Source: Streptomyces bungoensis
GTDB taxonomy: Bacteria; Actinomycetota; Actinomycetes; Streptomycetales; Streptomycetaceae
Assembly: GCF_001514215.1 (NCBI RefSeq)
Contig: NZ_KQ948864.1
Location: 139,289 to 203,288, forward strand
Direction of reading: 5' to 3'
DNA length: 64,000 nt
Program-made: the position numbers and the translations under genes
Part shown: piece by piece, positions 1 through 7,882 of the stretch
Layout of the letters: each line of letters starts with the position of its first letter
How positions within the stretch are numbered: the first letter of the stretch is position 1
The notes under the pieces: model-generated
Told to the model about the DNA's origin: nothing
What the model saw: only the letters and a program-made list of their open reading frames with translations
Databases searched by the model: none

Positions 1-344
1 AGGAGTCCGAGGTCTATCCCGCCCTGAAGAGGTACAAGAACATCGACGACGAAGAGGTCGAGCACGGCGAGCACGAGCACGACGAAGGCAACAAGGCCCT
101 CCTGGACCTCCTGGAAGTGGAGGAGGTCGGCTCCGAGGAGTGGGACTCCAAGCTGGAGGAGCTGGTGGAGGCCGTCACCCACCACGCCGATGAGGAGGAG
201 CGCACCATCCTCAACGGAGCGCGCGAGAACGTGGCCATGGAACGGCGAGAGGAACTGGGGGCGGCGTTCCGCGAGGAGCGTGAGCGTCAGCTCAAGGCAG
301 GTTGCGGCTCGATCGACAACGTACGCAGCATCGTCAACTCCTGA
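1..344 (+). CDS. Hemerythrin HHE-domain protein, C-terminal part (5' truncated by window edge)
   Basis: The reading frame is open from base 3 and ends at the TGA at 342-344, so only the C-terminal 113 or so residues are seen. The pattern ExExxxYPxL, then HGEHEHDE, then a helix ending in HHADEEE is that of a hemerythrin/HHE cation-binding domain, in which His and Glu from four helices hold a di-iron centre. Such small cytosolic proteins bind O2 or NO or handle iron; the precise role cannot be told here. The start lies outside the window. The acidic, lysine-containing composition and strong third-position GC support real coding. Confidence 0.8.
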   Translation, partial: ESEVYPALKRYKNIDDEEVEHGEHEHDEGNKALLDLLEVEEVGSEEWDSKLEELVEAVTHHADEEERTILNGARENVAMERREELGAAFREERERQLKAGCGSIDNVRSIVNS

Positions 345-436
345 CCGCTGCCCCTCAGCCACGCCGTAGCCGGAGCACGTGCCCGGGCCCCGGGGGCCCA
401 AGGTCCCGGGCCCGGCCTCACGGGCCGGCACTGCCG

Positions 437-541
437 CGGTTCGTCCGGTCTCACCTCTTCGTCGGCGATCACTTGGCCCTCGACTTCGCCGCCACGGTGG
501 CACGGCGCACCACCCGTCCCAGGGAACTGCTGGTCGAGCCC
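437..541 (+). pseudogene. Remnant of an ABATE/CGNR-type regulator N-terminus
   Basis: A short stretch reads FVGDHLALDF followed by RRTTRPRELLVEP, which resembles the start of ABATE-domain proteins (a beta strand with an LDFxNT core, then a P-x-ELL segment). These are usually about 190-residue regulators with a C-terminal CGNR zinc finger. Nothing downstream continues the family and no CGNR motif is visible before the HAD gene. I read it as a decayed fragment; chance similarity is possible because only about 35 residues match. Confidence 0.3.
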
Positions 542-686
542 GCTCGAAGCGGAGCTGCGGAAGCAGAGCCAACGCCGGCGCCTGCCGCAGCCGAACTCGC
601 GAGGACGAATCGGCACAGTCCGGTTTCCACTCCGGGGCGCCGTATCCCACCGTCAGTCGTACGACCACGATCGGTCCATGACCCGT

Positions 687-1397
687 CTACGGCTCCGGAG
701 TCGGCTCAGAGCTGTCGAGGGACTGGGCCCAGATCAGCAGTTCGGGGGCGTGCAGCGCCGGTAACCACAGGTCGGCACGGGCGGCGCCGTCGCCCTGCGG
801 CCGGGGGCCGACACCCACGACCCGCAGTCCGGCACGGCGGGCCGCTTCCACACCGGTCAGGGAGTCCTCGACGGCCAGGGCCCGGTGCGGGCGGACACCG
901 CAGAGCCGGGCCGCCACGGTGTAGACGTCCGGGTACGGTTTCGGGCGCACGCCGTCGCCGGGGTCGGGGACGACGATGTGCTGGAATCGCGCGCGCAGTC
1001 CGGCCCGCTCCAGGCTGCCTTCCACCACTACCCTCGGGCAGTTGCTGGCCACGGCCAGCGGCAGCCGTTCGGAGAGCAGCCGGACGAGCCGGCTCGCGCC
1101 CGGCATCGTCACGGGGTCGTCGGTGACGAGCGCCAGGAAGTGGTCGAGAACCGCGGCCGTCAGGTCTTCCGTCAGTTCGGGTTTGTGCACCGACCGCGCC
1201 ATCAGCCGGCCGCAGTCCTCGTAGTGCAGGCCTTTGGCCCGTTCCGCGAAAGCGGGCGGTGGCTGGAGCCCGTACTCCCGGAAGGCCCGGTTGCGGGCCT
1301 CCTGCCAGTGGCGTTCGCTGTCCATCAGTGTGCCGTCACAGTCGAAGACGACGGCTTCGGGCGCCCAGTCGAGCAGATCGTGGGTCGTGGTGGTCAC
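687..1397 (-). CDS. HAD-superfamily phosphatase / phosphomutase-like hydrolase
   Basis: The 236-residue product has the HAD motifs in order: VVFDCDGTLMDSE near the N-terminus (nucleophile Asp and general acid Asp), LAVASNCPR (motif II Ser/Asn), KPYPDVY (motif III Lys) and VEDSLTGVEAARRAG (motif IV acidic pair). The helical cap after motif I suits the beta-phosphoglucomutase/GPH group acting on small phosphorylated substrates in the cytosol. The GTG at 1395-1397 is preferred because AGGAGG stands 5 bases before it; an ATG 24 bases upstream lacks such a site. The substrate cannot be deduced. Confidence 0.85.
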   Translation of the reverse strand: MTTTTHDLLDWAPEAVVFDCDGTLMDSERHWQEARNRAFREYGLQPPPAFAERAKGLHYEDCGRLMARSVHKPELTEDLTAAVLDHFLALVTDDPVTMPGASRLVRLLSERLPLAVASNCPRVVVEGSLERAGLRARFQHIVVPDPGDGVRPKPYPDVYTVAARLCGVRPHRALAVEDSLTGVEAARRAGLRVVGVGPRPQGDGAARADLWLPALHAPELLIWAQSLDSSEPTPEP

Positions 1398-1792
1398 AGG
1401 TCCTCCTATGTGTTCGCGCATGGCACGCAGAATTTCCGACTATCCGCAGAAAGCGAAAAGATAGTGACGGCTATGTTATTTCCAACCCGACAAATCGGGC
1501 AATAACTCTTTCCAGTGACGCGACGCCGCCAGGAATCGGGCGTACGGCCGTGCGGCGGTGACAGCGGGCGATCGGCGATCGGGGACGTCAACTGAGATGG
1601 AGGGCAGTCCAGTTGACACGTGGGCACCGGCCGTTCGCAGCCGAGGGTGAACCACGCCCACTACCACTCACCCGCGCTTCCTTTCGAAAAAGGGGCGTAA
1701 TTACCGCACGAGTGTGACCGCTTTTGCTCCGGGCGCACGCTGGCGCACTAAATTCGTGACCGGCGGTACAACCGAGCGAGGGTAGACGGAAC
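1398..1792. other. Intergenic region between divergent HAD and TetR genes
   Basis: No gene is seen. It holds an AT-richer patch with a bipartite palindrome (1475-1506) and a possible promoter for the TetR gene: TTGCTC at 1724-1729 and CTAAAT at 1748-1753, spacer 18. Confidence 0.5.
1475..1506. promoter_or_regulatory. Bipartite palindrome, possible operator or attenuator hairpin
   Basis: Outer arms GTTATT (1475-1480) and AATAAC (1501-1506) enclose an inner hairpin CCCGA/TCGGG with loop CAAA (1486-1499). It lies about 80 bp upstream of the HAD start and 290 bp upstream of the TetR-family start. It could bind the neighbouring TetR-family regulator, or be a hairpin in the HAD leader. No binding motif known to me matches closely. 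Confidence 0.3.
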
Positions 1793-2422
1793 GTGCAGGA
1801 ACGGGCGAAGGAAACCCGCAGATCACTGTTGGAAGCGGCTGCGCAGCTCTTCGCCGAACACGGTTACGCGGCCACCAGCGTCAACAACATAAGCGCCCGG
1901 TCGGGCCGGACCAGTGGCGCCGTCTACTTCCACTACGCCGGCAAGGAGGGCATCGCCGTGGCCGTCGTCCGGGACCGGTTCGCCGACTGGTCGCGGCTCG
2001 CCGCGCGCTACGCGGACGAGGCGGTACCCCCGGTCGAGCGGCTCGTCGCCCTCAGCTACGACATCGCCCATGCCCTCTCCGAGGAACCTGTGACGCGTGC
2101 CGGTGCCCGCCTGTGGGCCGAGCGCGCCACCATCAACGCTCCCCTGCCCGACCCGTTCGCGCTGTGGACCGCCGCCGCCACCCGACTGCTCGCGCAGGCC
2201 CGGCTCGCCGGCCAGCTGAACGCGCATGTCCGCCCGGCCCACACGGCCCGCGCACTGGTGCGTGCGTTCTTCGGCCTGTGCGCCCTCACCGAGGCACTGG
2301 AGAGTACGGCCGTCGTCATCGATCGGCTGACCGACTGGTGGCAGTTGACCCTGCCGTCCCTTCAGCCCCAGCACCAGCCCCAGCCCCAGCCCGTGCGCGA
2401 GGACCCGTCGACGGCACAGTGA
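1793..2422 (+). CDS. TetR-family regulator resembling gamma-butyrolactone receptors (ScbR/ArpA type)
   Basis: A 209-residue protein. Residues 1-50 form a TetR helix-turn-helix (ETRRSLLEAAAQLFAEHGYAA, then TSGAVYFHYAGKEGIA; described in parts). The C-terminal half carries features shared with butyrolactone receptors: VTRAGARLWAER in the middle and a late DRLTDWWQLTLPSL segment before a loose Gln/Pro-rich tail. In that family a small diffusible ligand releases the regulator from promoters of antibiotic or morphology genes. The GTG start has a weak site (GGTAGACGGA). It stands alone, with no AfsA-type synthase nearby, so whether it binds a butyrolactone or is a pseudo-receptor is open. Confidence 0.75.
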   Translation: MQERAKETRRSLLEAAAQLFAEHGYAATSVNNISARSGRTSGAVYFHYAGKEGIAVAVVRDRFADWSRLAARYADEAVPPVERLVALSYDIAHALSEEPVTRAGARLWAERATINAPLPDPFALWTAAATRLLAQARLAGQLNAHVRPAHTARALVRAFFGLCALTEALESTAVVIDRLTDWWQLTLPSLQPQHQPQPQPVREDPSTAQ

Positions 2423-2673
2423 CGCCCGGCGATCCCGGGCACCCCGCACCGGTGACGGTCTTCTTGACCGGTGCCTTCGCCACGCTGCGAGGCATCCGGA
2501 GGCTCACGGAGGCAGGGCGGCACGACTGCCGCAGAGCTTCGGAGAACCGCATGCCCCGCAGCACGTCGGATCGCTCCCCGGCGAAGGGCCGTTCGACGAC
2601 GGGATACGGCCCCCGGCGCGGAACGCCGTTGCATGCGAGGCATGCCGAGCCCGATGTGGTCGAGATGTCAGTC

Positions 2674-3978
2674 ATGTCCGCTTATGGTGAGCGGGTGGTA
2701 GAGGATGCCGCGCGGCAGGCGCCGCCGGGAGGTGCGGCTCCGGCGCGGATGCTGCTGCGGCTCGTCCTGCCCGCCGCCGCCGTGGGCGTGGCCGCGAGCC
2801 TGGTCTTCGTGGGTGTGAGCGTGGCCGGGGAACAGCTCCAGCGGCTGCTGTGGGGGCCGCTGCCGGAGGCGCTGGGGGTGGGCCGGTACTCGGTGCTGTG
2901 GGTGTTCGTCGTGCTCGTGGCGACCGGGGTCGCCGTCGGGCTGATCGTCTGGAAGGTGCCCGGGCATGCCGGGCCCGACCCGGCCACCCTGGGCCTGAAC
3001 GCCCCGGTCATGCCGCCGGCCGTCCTGCCGGGGCTGGTGCTGGCCACCGCTTCGATGCTGGCGGGCGGACCCAGTCTGGGCCCCGAGAACCCGGTCATCG
3101 CGGTGAACGTGGGCCTCGCGGCCTGGCTGGGCGGACGCTTCCTGCCCCGCGCGCAGGGGGCACTGTGGCCGGCGTTGGCGGAGTCGGCGACGATCGGGGC
3201 GCTGTTCGGCACGCCCGTGGCCGCAGCGCTGGTCATCTCCGAGGCGCTGGCCGGGCGGCCGATGCGGGGGCGGCTGTGGGACAACCTGTTCGCGCCGCTG
3301 ACCGCGGCCGCGTGCGGGGCGGCGACGACCGAGCTGGTGTTCCATCCGAGCCTCGACCTCGGCCTGCCGCCCATGGGCCGTCCTCATGGCAAGGATCTGC
3401 TGGCCGCCGTGGTGATCGCCTCGGTGGCCGCGGTGCTCGGCATGTGCGCCGTGTACGCCTTCCCCCACGTCCACCGGGCGTTCGGGCGGCTGGGCCACCC
3501 GATGCTGGCCCTTCCGGCCGGCGGGGTCGTCCTGGGGGCGCTGGGGGCTCTGGGTGGACCTCTGACGCTGTTCAAGGGCCTGTCGGAGACCGCAGAGCTG
3601 GCGCACCATCCGGCGGGCTGGTCGGCCGGGCAGTTCGCGACGATGGCCGTCGTGAAACTGGCCGCGCTGCTGTTCGCCGCGTCCTGCGGTTTCCGTGGCG
3701 GCCGGATCTTCCCAGCCGTGTTCGTCGGCACCGCCCTGGGCCTGTGCGCCCATGCGCTCGTTCCGGCCGTCGACCCGACGCTGGGGGTGGTGACGGGCGT
3801 GCTGGGCATGCTGCTGGCGGTCACCCGGCAGGGCTGGGTGAGCCTGTTCACCGCCGCCGCCCTGGTGGCCTCGCCCGCCGTCATCACCGTCCTGTGCATC
3901 GCCTCGCTGCCGGCCTGGCTGCTCGTGACGGGGCGGCCGCAGATGCAGCTGCGCGAGGACGGCACCGCGATTCGCTGA
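2674..3978 (+). CDS. CLC-family chloride/ion channel protein (YfeO-like)
   Basis: A membrane protein of about 434 residues with roughly ten hydrophobic segments. CLC signatures are seen: AGGPSLGPENPV, at the place of the GK/REGP selectivity loop, and GFRGGRIFPAVFVG, the GxFxP motif. The first loop has Leu where transporting CLCs carry the gating Glu, as I recall for the YfeO branch, so it may behave as a channel or use another ion. Start is uncertain: ATG at 2665 and 2674 and GTG at 2695 (with GGTGAG upstream) are all possible. The gene stands alone between the TetR gene and a region of no clear coding. Confidence 0.8.
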   Translation: MSAYGERVVEDAARQAPPGGAAPARMLLRLVLPAAAVGVAASLVFVGVSVAGEQLQRLLWGPLPEALGVGRYSVLWVFVVLVATGVAVGLIVWKVPGHAGPDPATLGLNAPVMPPAVLPGLVLATASMLAGGPSLGPENPVIAVNVGLAAWLGGRFLPRAQGALWPALAESATIGALFGTPVAAALVISEALAGRPMRGRLWDNLFAPLTAAACGAATTELVFHPSLDLGLPPMGRPHGKDLLAAVVIASVAAVLGMCAVYAFPHVHRAFGRLGHPMLALPAGGVVLGALGALGGPLTLFKGLSETAELAHHPAGWSAGQFATMAVVKLAALLFAASCGFRGGRIFPAVFVGTALGLCAHALVPAVDPTLGVVTGVLGMLLAVTRQGWVSLFTAAALVASPAVITVLCIASLPAWLLVTGRPQMQLREDGTAIR

Positions 3979-4377
3979 ACGGCCCGCCGGGCACCGCAGG
4001 CCGAGGGCGCGTCCACCACCCGGTTCCAACGCGTCCGCCGCCGCGGGGCCTTCCGTTCGGGGCGGCCGCCTGCCGGGCCGCCACCAGGCCCGATTCGCAG
4101 GCCGCGGTGACGGCCTGCGCACGATCTCGGGGCCGAGCTTGTCGCGATGGCGGTTCGCCGACGACTCGCGGGCGCGACCTGCTCAGTCCTGACGTAGGCG
4201 GAGATCAGCCGGGGCAGCGGTCCGGACGCTACGGCGGCTCGGGACAGCTACGGCGCCTCCGTCCGAACGGGCTGACCACGGCCCCTGCCGATGACAGGCA
4301 CCCGGGTCAGCTGGACTGGCACGCTTCTTTCCGGCCAGTACTCGCGGGTAGCGATACGTGAGGCCGGCCCGAGGGGG
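3979..4377. other. Non-coding or unrecognised stretch
   Basis: About 400 bases downstream of the CLC gene. Open frames exist in all directions, but none has a ribosome site or recognisable protein. I see no clear hairpin or promoter. Confidence 0.4.
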
Positions 4378-4701
4378 ATGATCGCGATTGTGTTCCGCGA
4401 AGACATGCCCGGCTGCGTGCGGTGGGAGATCTTGATGCACGAACGGTTCAGCGGCGTGTGGATCTGCAAAGACTTCGGGCGGGTTACGACCGGCGCGGAT
4501 CCCACCGAGCTGGGCCGGGCGGTGCTCACCGCGTACCTCGTCGGCCGGCCCACCCGGGGGGAAACGTTCCGCGTCCTCGTCCGCGCGGACAACGGCAGCC
4601 AGTCGGTCATCACACCCGGCCAGCTCACCGACCCCGGCTGGAAAGCGGACCCGGCCATCTGCCGGGCACTGCCCGCCTACCTCCGCGATGCCCTCGCCTG
4701 A
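4378..4701 (+). CDS. Hypothetical protein
   Basis: The 107-residue frame has very strong G/C preference in third positions from about 4430 to the TGA at 4699-4701, which argues for real coding. The ATG at 4378 is preceded immediately by GAGGGGG; a longer frame from 4291 is possible but its extra codons look less biased. No family is recognised. The protein is soluble, without signal peptide or membrane segment, and has an RGETFRVLVRADNGSQ-like beta-rich centre. Isolated, with no operon partner on the same strand. Confidence 0.45.
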   Translation: MIAIVFREDMPGCVRWEILMHERFSGVWICKDFGRVTTGADPTELGRAVLTAYLVGRPTRGETFRVLVRADNGSQSVITPGQLTDPGWKADPAICRALPAYLRDALA

Positions 4702-5426
4702 CCCCTCACCGAATCCACCAGCACCATCGGGCCACTCCCCCGGCGGACTCCGCCGAGGAGGTGGCCCTGGACGGGTCTCGGTCATCGGTGGTGGGCTCCA
4801 CCGGGCTCGGCGAGGCGTGGCGGCTGTCGCCGCTCCTCCTGGACGGTGCTGTCCGGCGGGTGCCGAGCTCGCGCGGCCGGGCTGTCGGGGCGGCCCCTAC
4901 CAGGGCGCTCGGCAAAGGGCCGCCCCCAGCCCCGCCGCCATGTCACGGCAGAGCACGATCGACGGTATCCGGCGGCCTGCGGAAGCGCTGCCTCAAGGAG
5001 GCAGGTTCAGCGATCCGGGCGGCCCGACAGCGGTCGCAGCCACTCGGGCTCCACGCTGTTCCCAGGGGCGCGGGACGGGCTGCGGGGTCCCGGCCCGCAG
5101 GGGACGTGGGTCGCACCCTCGGGGTGGGTCGCGACGGCGACTCGGTCGCACACCCAGGAGGCGGCGTGACCTTCCCGCACCCTCAGGCGTTGAGCACGGC
5201 ACGCGTGCAATCCCCCGGTGGACGCGTGCGCGGAGGAGGGGCCCGACCTTGCCTGCCCGGCTCACGGGCCCCTCCTGGCGCGCCGGGGAGCCCGCCAGGA
5301 CTTTCCCCGGCCGTATCCCGACGTTCTCGACGGACGTGGCCGCGGTCAGCGAGCCGACCGTTTTCGCCTCGCGGCCCTCGTAGGGCGCGAAAGGCGATCC
5401 GAGGGGCGCGCCGCATGCGACGCGGT
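4702..5426. other. Non-coding or unrecognised stretch
   Basis: About 725 bases with several overlapping open frames in different directions, none with a convincing start or family match. It may be decayed sequence. No repeats above background were noticed. Confidence 0.4.
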
Positions 5427-5461
5427 CAGTGCCTCGCGGGCATCACGGCCTCGAGGCACTG
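5427..5461 (-). terminator. Hairpin downstream of the NTF2-like gene
   Basis: A perfect 10-bp inverted repeat, CAGTGCCTCG/CGAGGCACTG, with a 15-base loop, placed about 60 bases past the stop of the minus-strand NTF2-like gene. There is no T-run, as is usual for high-GC actinobacterial terminators. Confidence 0.5.
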
Positions 5462-5519
5462 AGCTGTGCGGGGCCGGGCCTGCCCGGGCTTGCTGAGTCG
5501 GGGGCGCGGCTTGACGGTG

Positions 5520-5888
5520 TCAGGCTTGCGGGAGCCGGTCGAGGAAGCCGAGGACCGCGGTGATCCGGCCGTCCTCGGCCAGGGTGACCACGTCCGAGCC
5601 GGCGACCGGGGCCGAGCCGTCGGCGGTGGACACCAGCTCCCAGCTGAAGCGGGCGATGTCGTGGTGGCCGTCCACGTCACCGGCCAGCTTGAACTCGAAG
5701 CCGGGGAACTGCTCATGGGCCGCCTGGATGACCGCGGTGATCTGGTCGTGGCCGCGGACGTCCGCCAGCGGGTCCGTGTAGGTGCCGTCCTCGGACCACG
5801 CGGCGGCGACCGCCTTGGGGAGCGTGTCGGCGTCGGTGGCGTTCCACGCCTCGAAGTAGCGGGCGACGGCGGCAGCGTAGTTCGGCAT
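5520..5888 (-). CDS. NTF2-like / SnoaL-like family protein
   Basis: A 122-residue protein with the NTF2-like cone fold pattern: an N-terminal helix YFEAWNATDADTLPKAVA, then WSEDGTYTDPLADVRGHDQI, then a beta-rich half ending FLDRLPQA. In this family the cone holds a small hydrophobic ligand; members act as isomerases, cyclases, epoxide hydrolases or binding proteins. The ATG at 5886-5888 has GGGAG upstream; the longer frame to 5984 has a low-complexity Gly/Pro leader and is rejected. A perfect palindrome at 6011-6027 may be its operator. Substrate unknown. Confidence 0.75.
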   Translation of the reverse strand: MPNYAAAVARYFEAWNATDADTLPKAVAAAWSEDGTYTDPLADVRGHDQITAVIQAAHEQFPGFEFKLAGDVDGHHDIARFSWELVSTADGSAPVAGSDVVTLAEDGRITAVLGFLDRLPQA

Positions 5889-6010
5889 GGCGGGACTCCC
5901 GTTCCTGTGTAGCGGCCTGTCCTTCAGGCCCGTTGGGCCGGGCCCCGGGCCGGAGTGCGCCGGCCCGGAACCCGATGGCTTCACCCTGCCGCGTCCGGCC
6001 CTGTCACGCG

Positions 6011-6027
6011 ATTACCGCCCAGGTAAT
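6011..6027. promoter_or_regulatory. 17-bp palindrome, candidate operator
   Basis: ATTACC and GGTAAT flank the pentamer GCCCA, giving a perfect two-arm palindrome about 120 bp upstream of the NTF2-like gene on the minus strand. The symmetry and AT-rich arms in a GC-rich setting suit binding by a dimeric winged-helix regulator. No regulator gene is adjacent. Confidence 0.4.
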
Positions 6028-6151
6028 GACGTCTGACCCCACTGCAACGGTGTCGCGAGTCCCGCCCACCTCTCCGCCGCCGGTACGCCGGCGGTCACCG
6101 GTGCGGCCAGAAACACGAGGCCTTCACGATCGACCACCTCTCCTGGACGCT

Positions 6152-6691
6152 TCATGTCGTATCGGCGGCAGGGGGCGGGTAGGTCAGATGCCCGTCCTGG
6201 ACGTGGGCGTGCCGGTTCAAGGTTGCCGGCTTTGCCGTCGTGGCCGAGACGATGTGCACTACCTCCGCGCCCGCGACGATCAGCGCGTCGGCGATCAGTC
6301 TGCGGTGACAGCGCCATGGAACCGCCTCGCTGCACATGATCACCGGCCGTCCGTGGCCGGCGAGTTCCAGCAACTCGGTCAGCCCTTCACTGAACTCATC
6401 GCTCGCCATGTAGTCGGCGTAGTCACGGAAGGCCTTGACCTCCCAAGCGCCGTTCGCACTCGGTACTCCCTTCGGGGTGTGCCGTCGGCCGCCGAGTTTC
6501 GGGATCCACCGGTAGTCGATATCAGGAGGCAGCTCCTCGGTGATCGCGGATTGATTCCATTGCGGGAACTTGCGCGATGAAGGGAACGAGCGAACGTCGA
6601 CCAAGTGGGTTATCTCATTGTTGCGCAACATCGTCAACATCTCGTCGAAGTCGCGTGTCGAATGCCCCACCGTCCAGATGTGATTCGCCAT
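6152..6691 (-). CDS. DUF488 family protein
   Basis: A 179-residue protein starting MANHIWTVGHSTRDFDEM. TVGHS near the start, VDVRSFPSSRKFPQW and the later CSEAVPWRCHRRLIA (a C...CHR core) are the hallmark of DUF488 proteins, whose biochemical role is not established. The ATG at 6689-6691 follows GAGGCGGCAGA; a longer frame to 6859 would add an unrelated Ser/Arg-rich leader. The gene is single and faces away from the YdeI-like gene across a stretch holding a transposase relic. Confidence 0.8.
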   Translation of the reverse strand: MANHIWTVGHSTRDFDEMLTMLRNNEITHLVDVRSFPSSRKFPQWNQSAITEELPPDIDYRWIPKLGGRRHTPKGVPSANGAWEVKAFRDYADYMASDEFSEGLTELLELAGHGRPVIMCSEAVPWRCHRRLIADALIVAGAEVVHIVSATTAKPATLNRHAHVQDGHLTYPPPAADTT

Positions 6692-6812
6692 TCTGCCGCC
6701 TCGATTGCATTGCCGTACTTTTTCCTGCCTGGGTGCGTGAAGACACCATTGACGAAGAGGATCCGCCATGGAGGAACTCCACCTTCTGCTCCGCTGAGCC
6801 ACCGGTTGAGTA

Positions 6813-6881
6813 GACACCTCTGCCCGCATATAAACGGGGCGACTGATCGGGGTCGTCAAAGTTGAGCGGTGCAGAGGTGTC
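6813..6881. repeat. Inverted repeat pair next to transposase relic
   Basis: GACACCTCTGC at 6813-6823 is matched by its complement GCAGAGGTGTC at 6871-6881. The intervening bases include GGGGTCGTCAAAGTTGA, a sequence of the type seen after Streptomyces IS transposase genes. It may be IS end debris, or a hairpin. Confidence 0.35.
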
Positions 6882-6903
6882 CGCGGGCTCGGCGGGTGGT
6901 GAC

Positions 6904-7017
6904 TCAGCGTGTGCGTAGGCGTTGGTTGGCGGGGGCGGGGAAGCGCCGAACGCGTTGCGGGCGACGAGCTTGATCACGCGGTCGATCCCATCGCTCCTGG
7001 CGTTGCCCGCGGGCATC
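6904..7017 (-). pseudogene. Frameshifted tail of an ISL3-family transposase
   Basis: Minus-strand translation gives GNARSDGIDRVIKLVARNAFG. After a one-base shift it continues FPAPANQRLRTR to a TGA at 6904-6906. These two pieces together match the usual end of actinobacterial ISL3-type transposases (NARSEAINR...KLDAR...YGFRNPANQRLRTRC). Only about 35 codons remain, and the frame is broken, so it cannot transpose. Confidence 0.65.
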
Positions 7018-7077
7018 CCGATCCCGGGCCGTACCGAATGCCTCATGACAATCGGCCGAGTGTGGTTCGCTGCTGGG

Positions 7078-7653
7078 GTGACTCAGGAGTTGGAGATCGT
7101 CGCATTCGAATCCGCCGAGGCATTCCAGGCATGGCTCGGCGAGAACCACGCCGTCTCGCCCGGCATCTGGCTCAAGCTTCGCAAGAAGGGCCCCGGAAAC
7201 CCCGCGCTGGACTACACCCAGGCGCTCGACGTGGCACTCTGCTACGGCTGGATCGACGGCCAGAAGGCAAAGTTCGACGACCAGTGGTGGCTCCAGCGGT
7301 TCACCCCCCGCAAGCCGCGCAGCAAGTGGTCCAAGGCCAACCGGGACAAGGTGGCCGCCCTGATCGAGCAGGGCCGGATGCATCCGCCGGGACAGGCCGA
7401 GGTCGACCGCGCCAAGGCGGACGGCCGCTGGGAAGCGGCCTACGACGGCGCGAAGACCGCCACGGTGCCGGACGACCTCACGGCTGCCCTGACCGCCGAC
7501 CCGGCCGCGGCGGAGTTCTTCGAGACACTGGACCGGCAGAACCGCTACGCGATCCTGTACCGGATCCAAGACGCCAAGAAGGCCGAGACCCGGGCGCGCC
7601 GGATCGAAAAGTACGTAGCGATGCTGGCGAAGGGCGAGAAGCTGCACCCGTAG
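7078..7653 (+). CDS. YdeI/OmpD-associated family protein
   Basis: A protein of 191 residues. It begins with a SPGIWLKLRKK region and LDYTQALDVALCYGWIDGQ, followed by QRFTPRKPRSKWSKANRDKV and a C-terminal DALDR-type helical end, all characteristic of the YdeI/OmpD-associated (DUF1905-linked) family. Its molecular role is unknown; it is expected in the cytosol. The GTG at 7078 puts the start where the family usually begins (TQELEIVAFESAEAFQAWL); ATG at 7045 is an alternative. It lies directly downstream of the transposase relic. Confidence 0.75.
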   Translation: MTQELEIVAFESAEAFQAWLGENHAVSPGIWLKLRKKGPGNPALDYTQALDVALCYGWIDGQKAKFDDQWWLQRFTPRKPRSKWSKANRDKVAALIEQGRMHPPGQAEVDRAKADGRWEAAYDGAKTATVPDDLTAALTADPAAAEFFETLDRQNRYAILYRIQDAKKAETRARRIEKYVAMLAKGEKLHP

Positions 7654-7823
7654 TCACGGCGAGGGACCGTGGCCGGGTGCTGCCCTGCACTCCCGGCGCG
7701 CCTGCGGCCACGGCAGCAGCCACCGACCGCAGTCGCTGAGCGTAACGAAACGTCAGGGGCCCTGAGCAGGCCCACCGCTCAGTCAGAAGGCCGTCGGTTG
7801 CTGTCCATCTCAGCCAGGCCCAT

Positions 7824-7869
7824 GTGCCTGCACGTGCCCCGAAGGGTCGCCTTGCGCACGTGCAGGCAC
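7824..7869 (-). terminator. Terminator of the xylGHF operon
   Basis: A perfect 14-bp stem, GTGCCTGCACGTGC with its complement, around an 18-base loop. It begins 14 bases beyond the xylF stop on the minus strand. It could also end the converging YdeI-like transcript. Confidence 0.7.
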
Positions 7870-7882
7870 GGGCCGGAACTCC

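Noticed and set aside
2668..4122. A 484-codon minus-strand frame opposite the CLC gene
   Set aside because: Composition is His/Gln/Arg-rich nonsense, while the plus strand encodes a clear CLC membrane protein.
4688..5383. Open frames in the 4.7-5.4 kb gap
   Set aside because: They are Arg/Gly/Pro-rich in several overlapping frames, without ribosome sites or family features.
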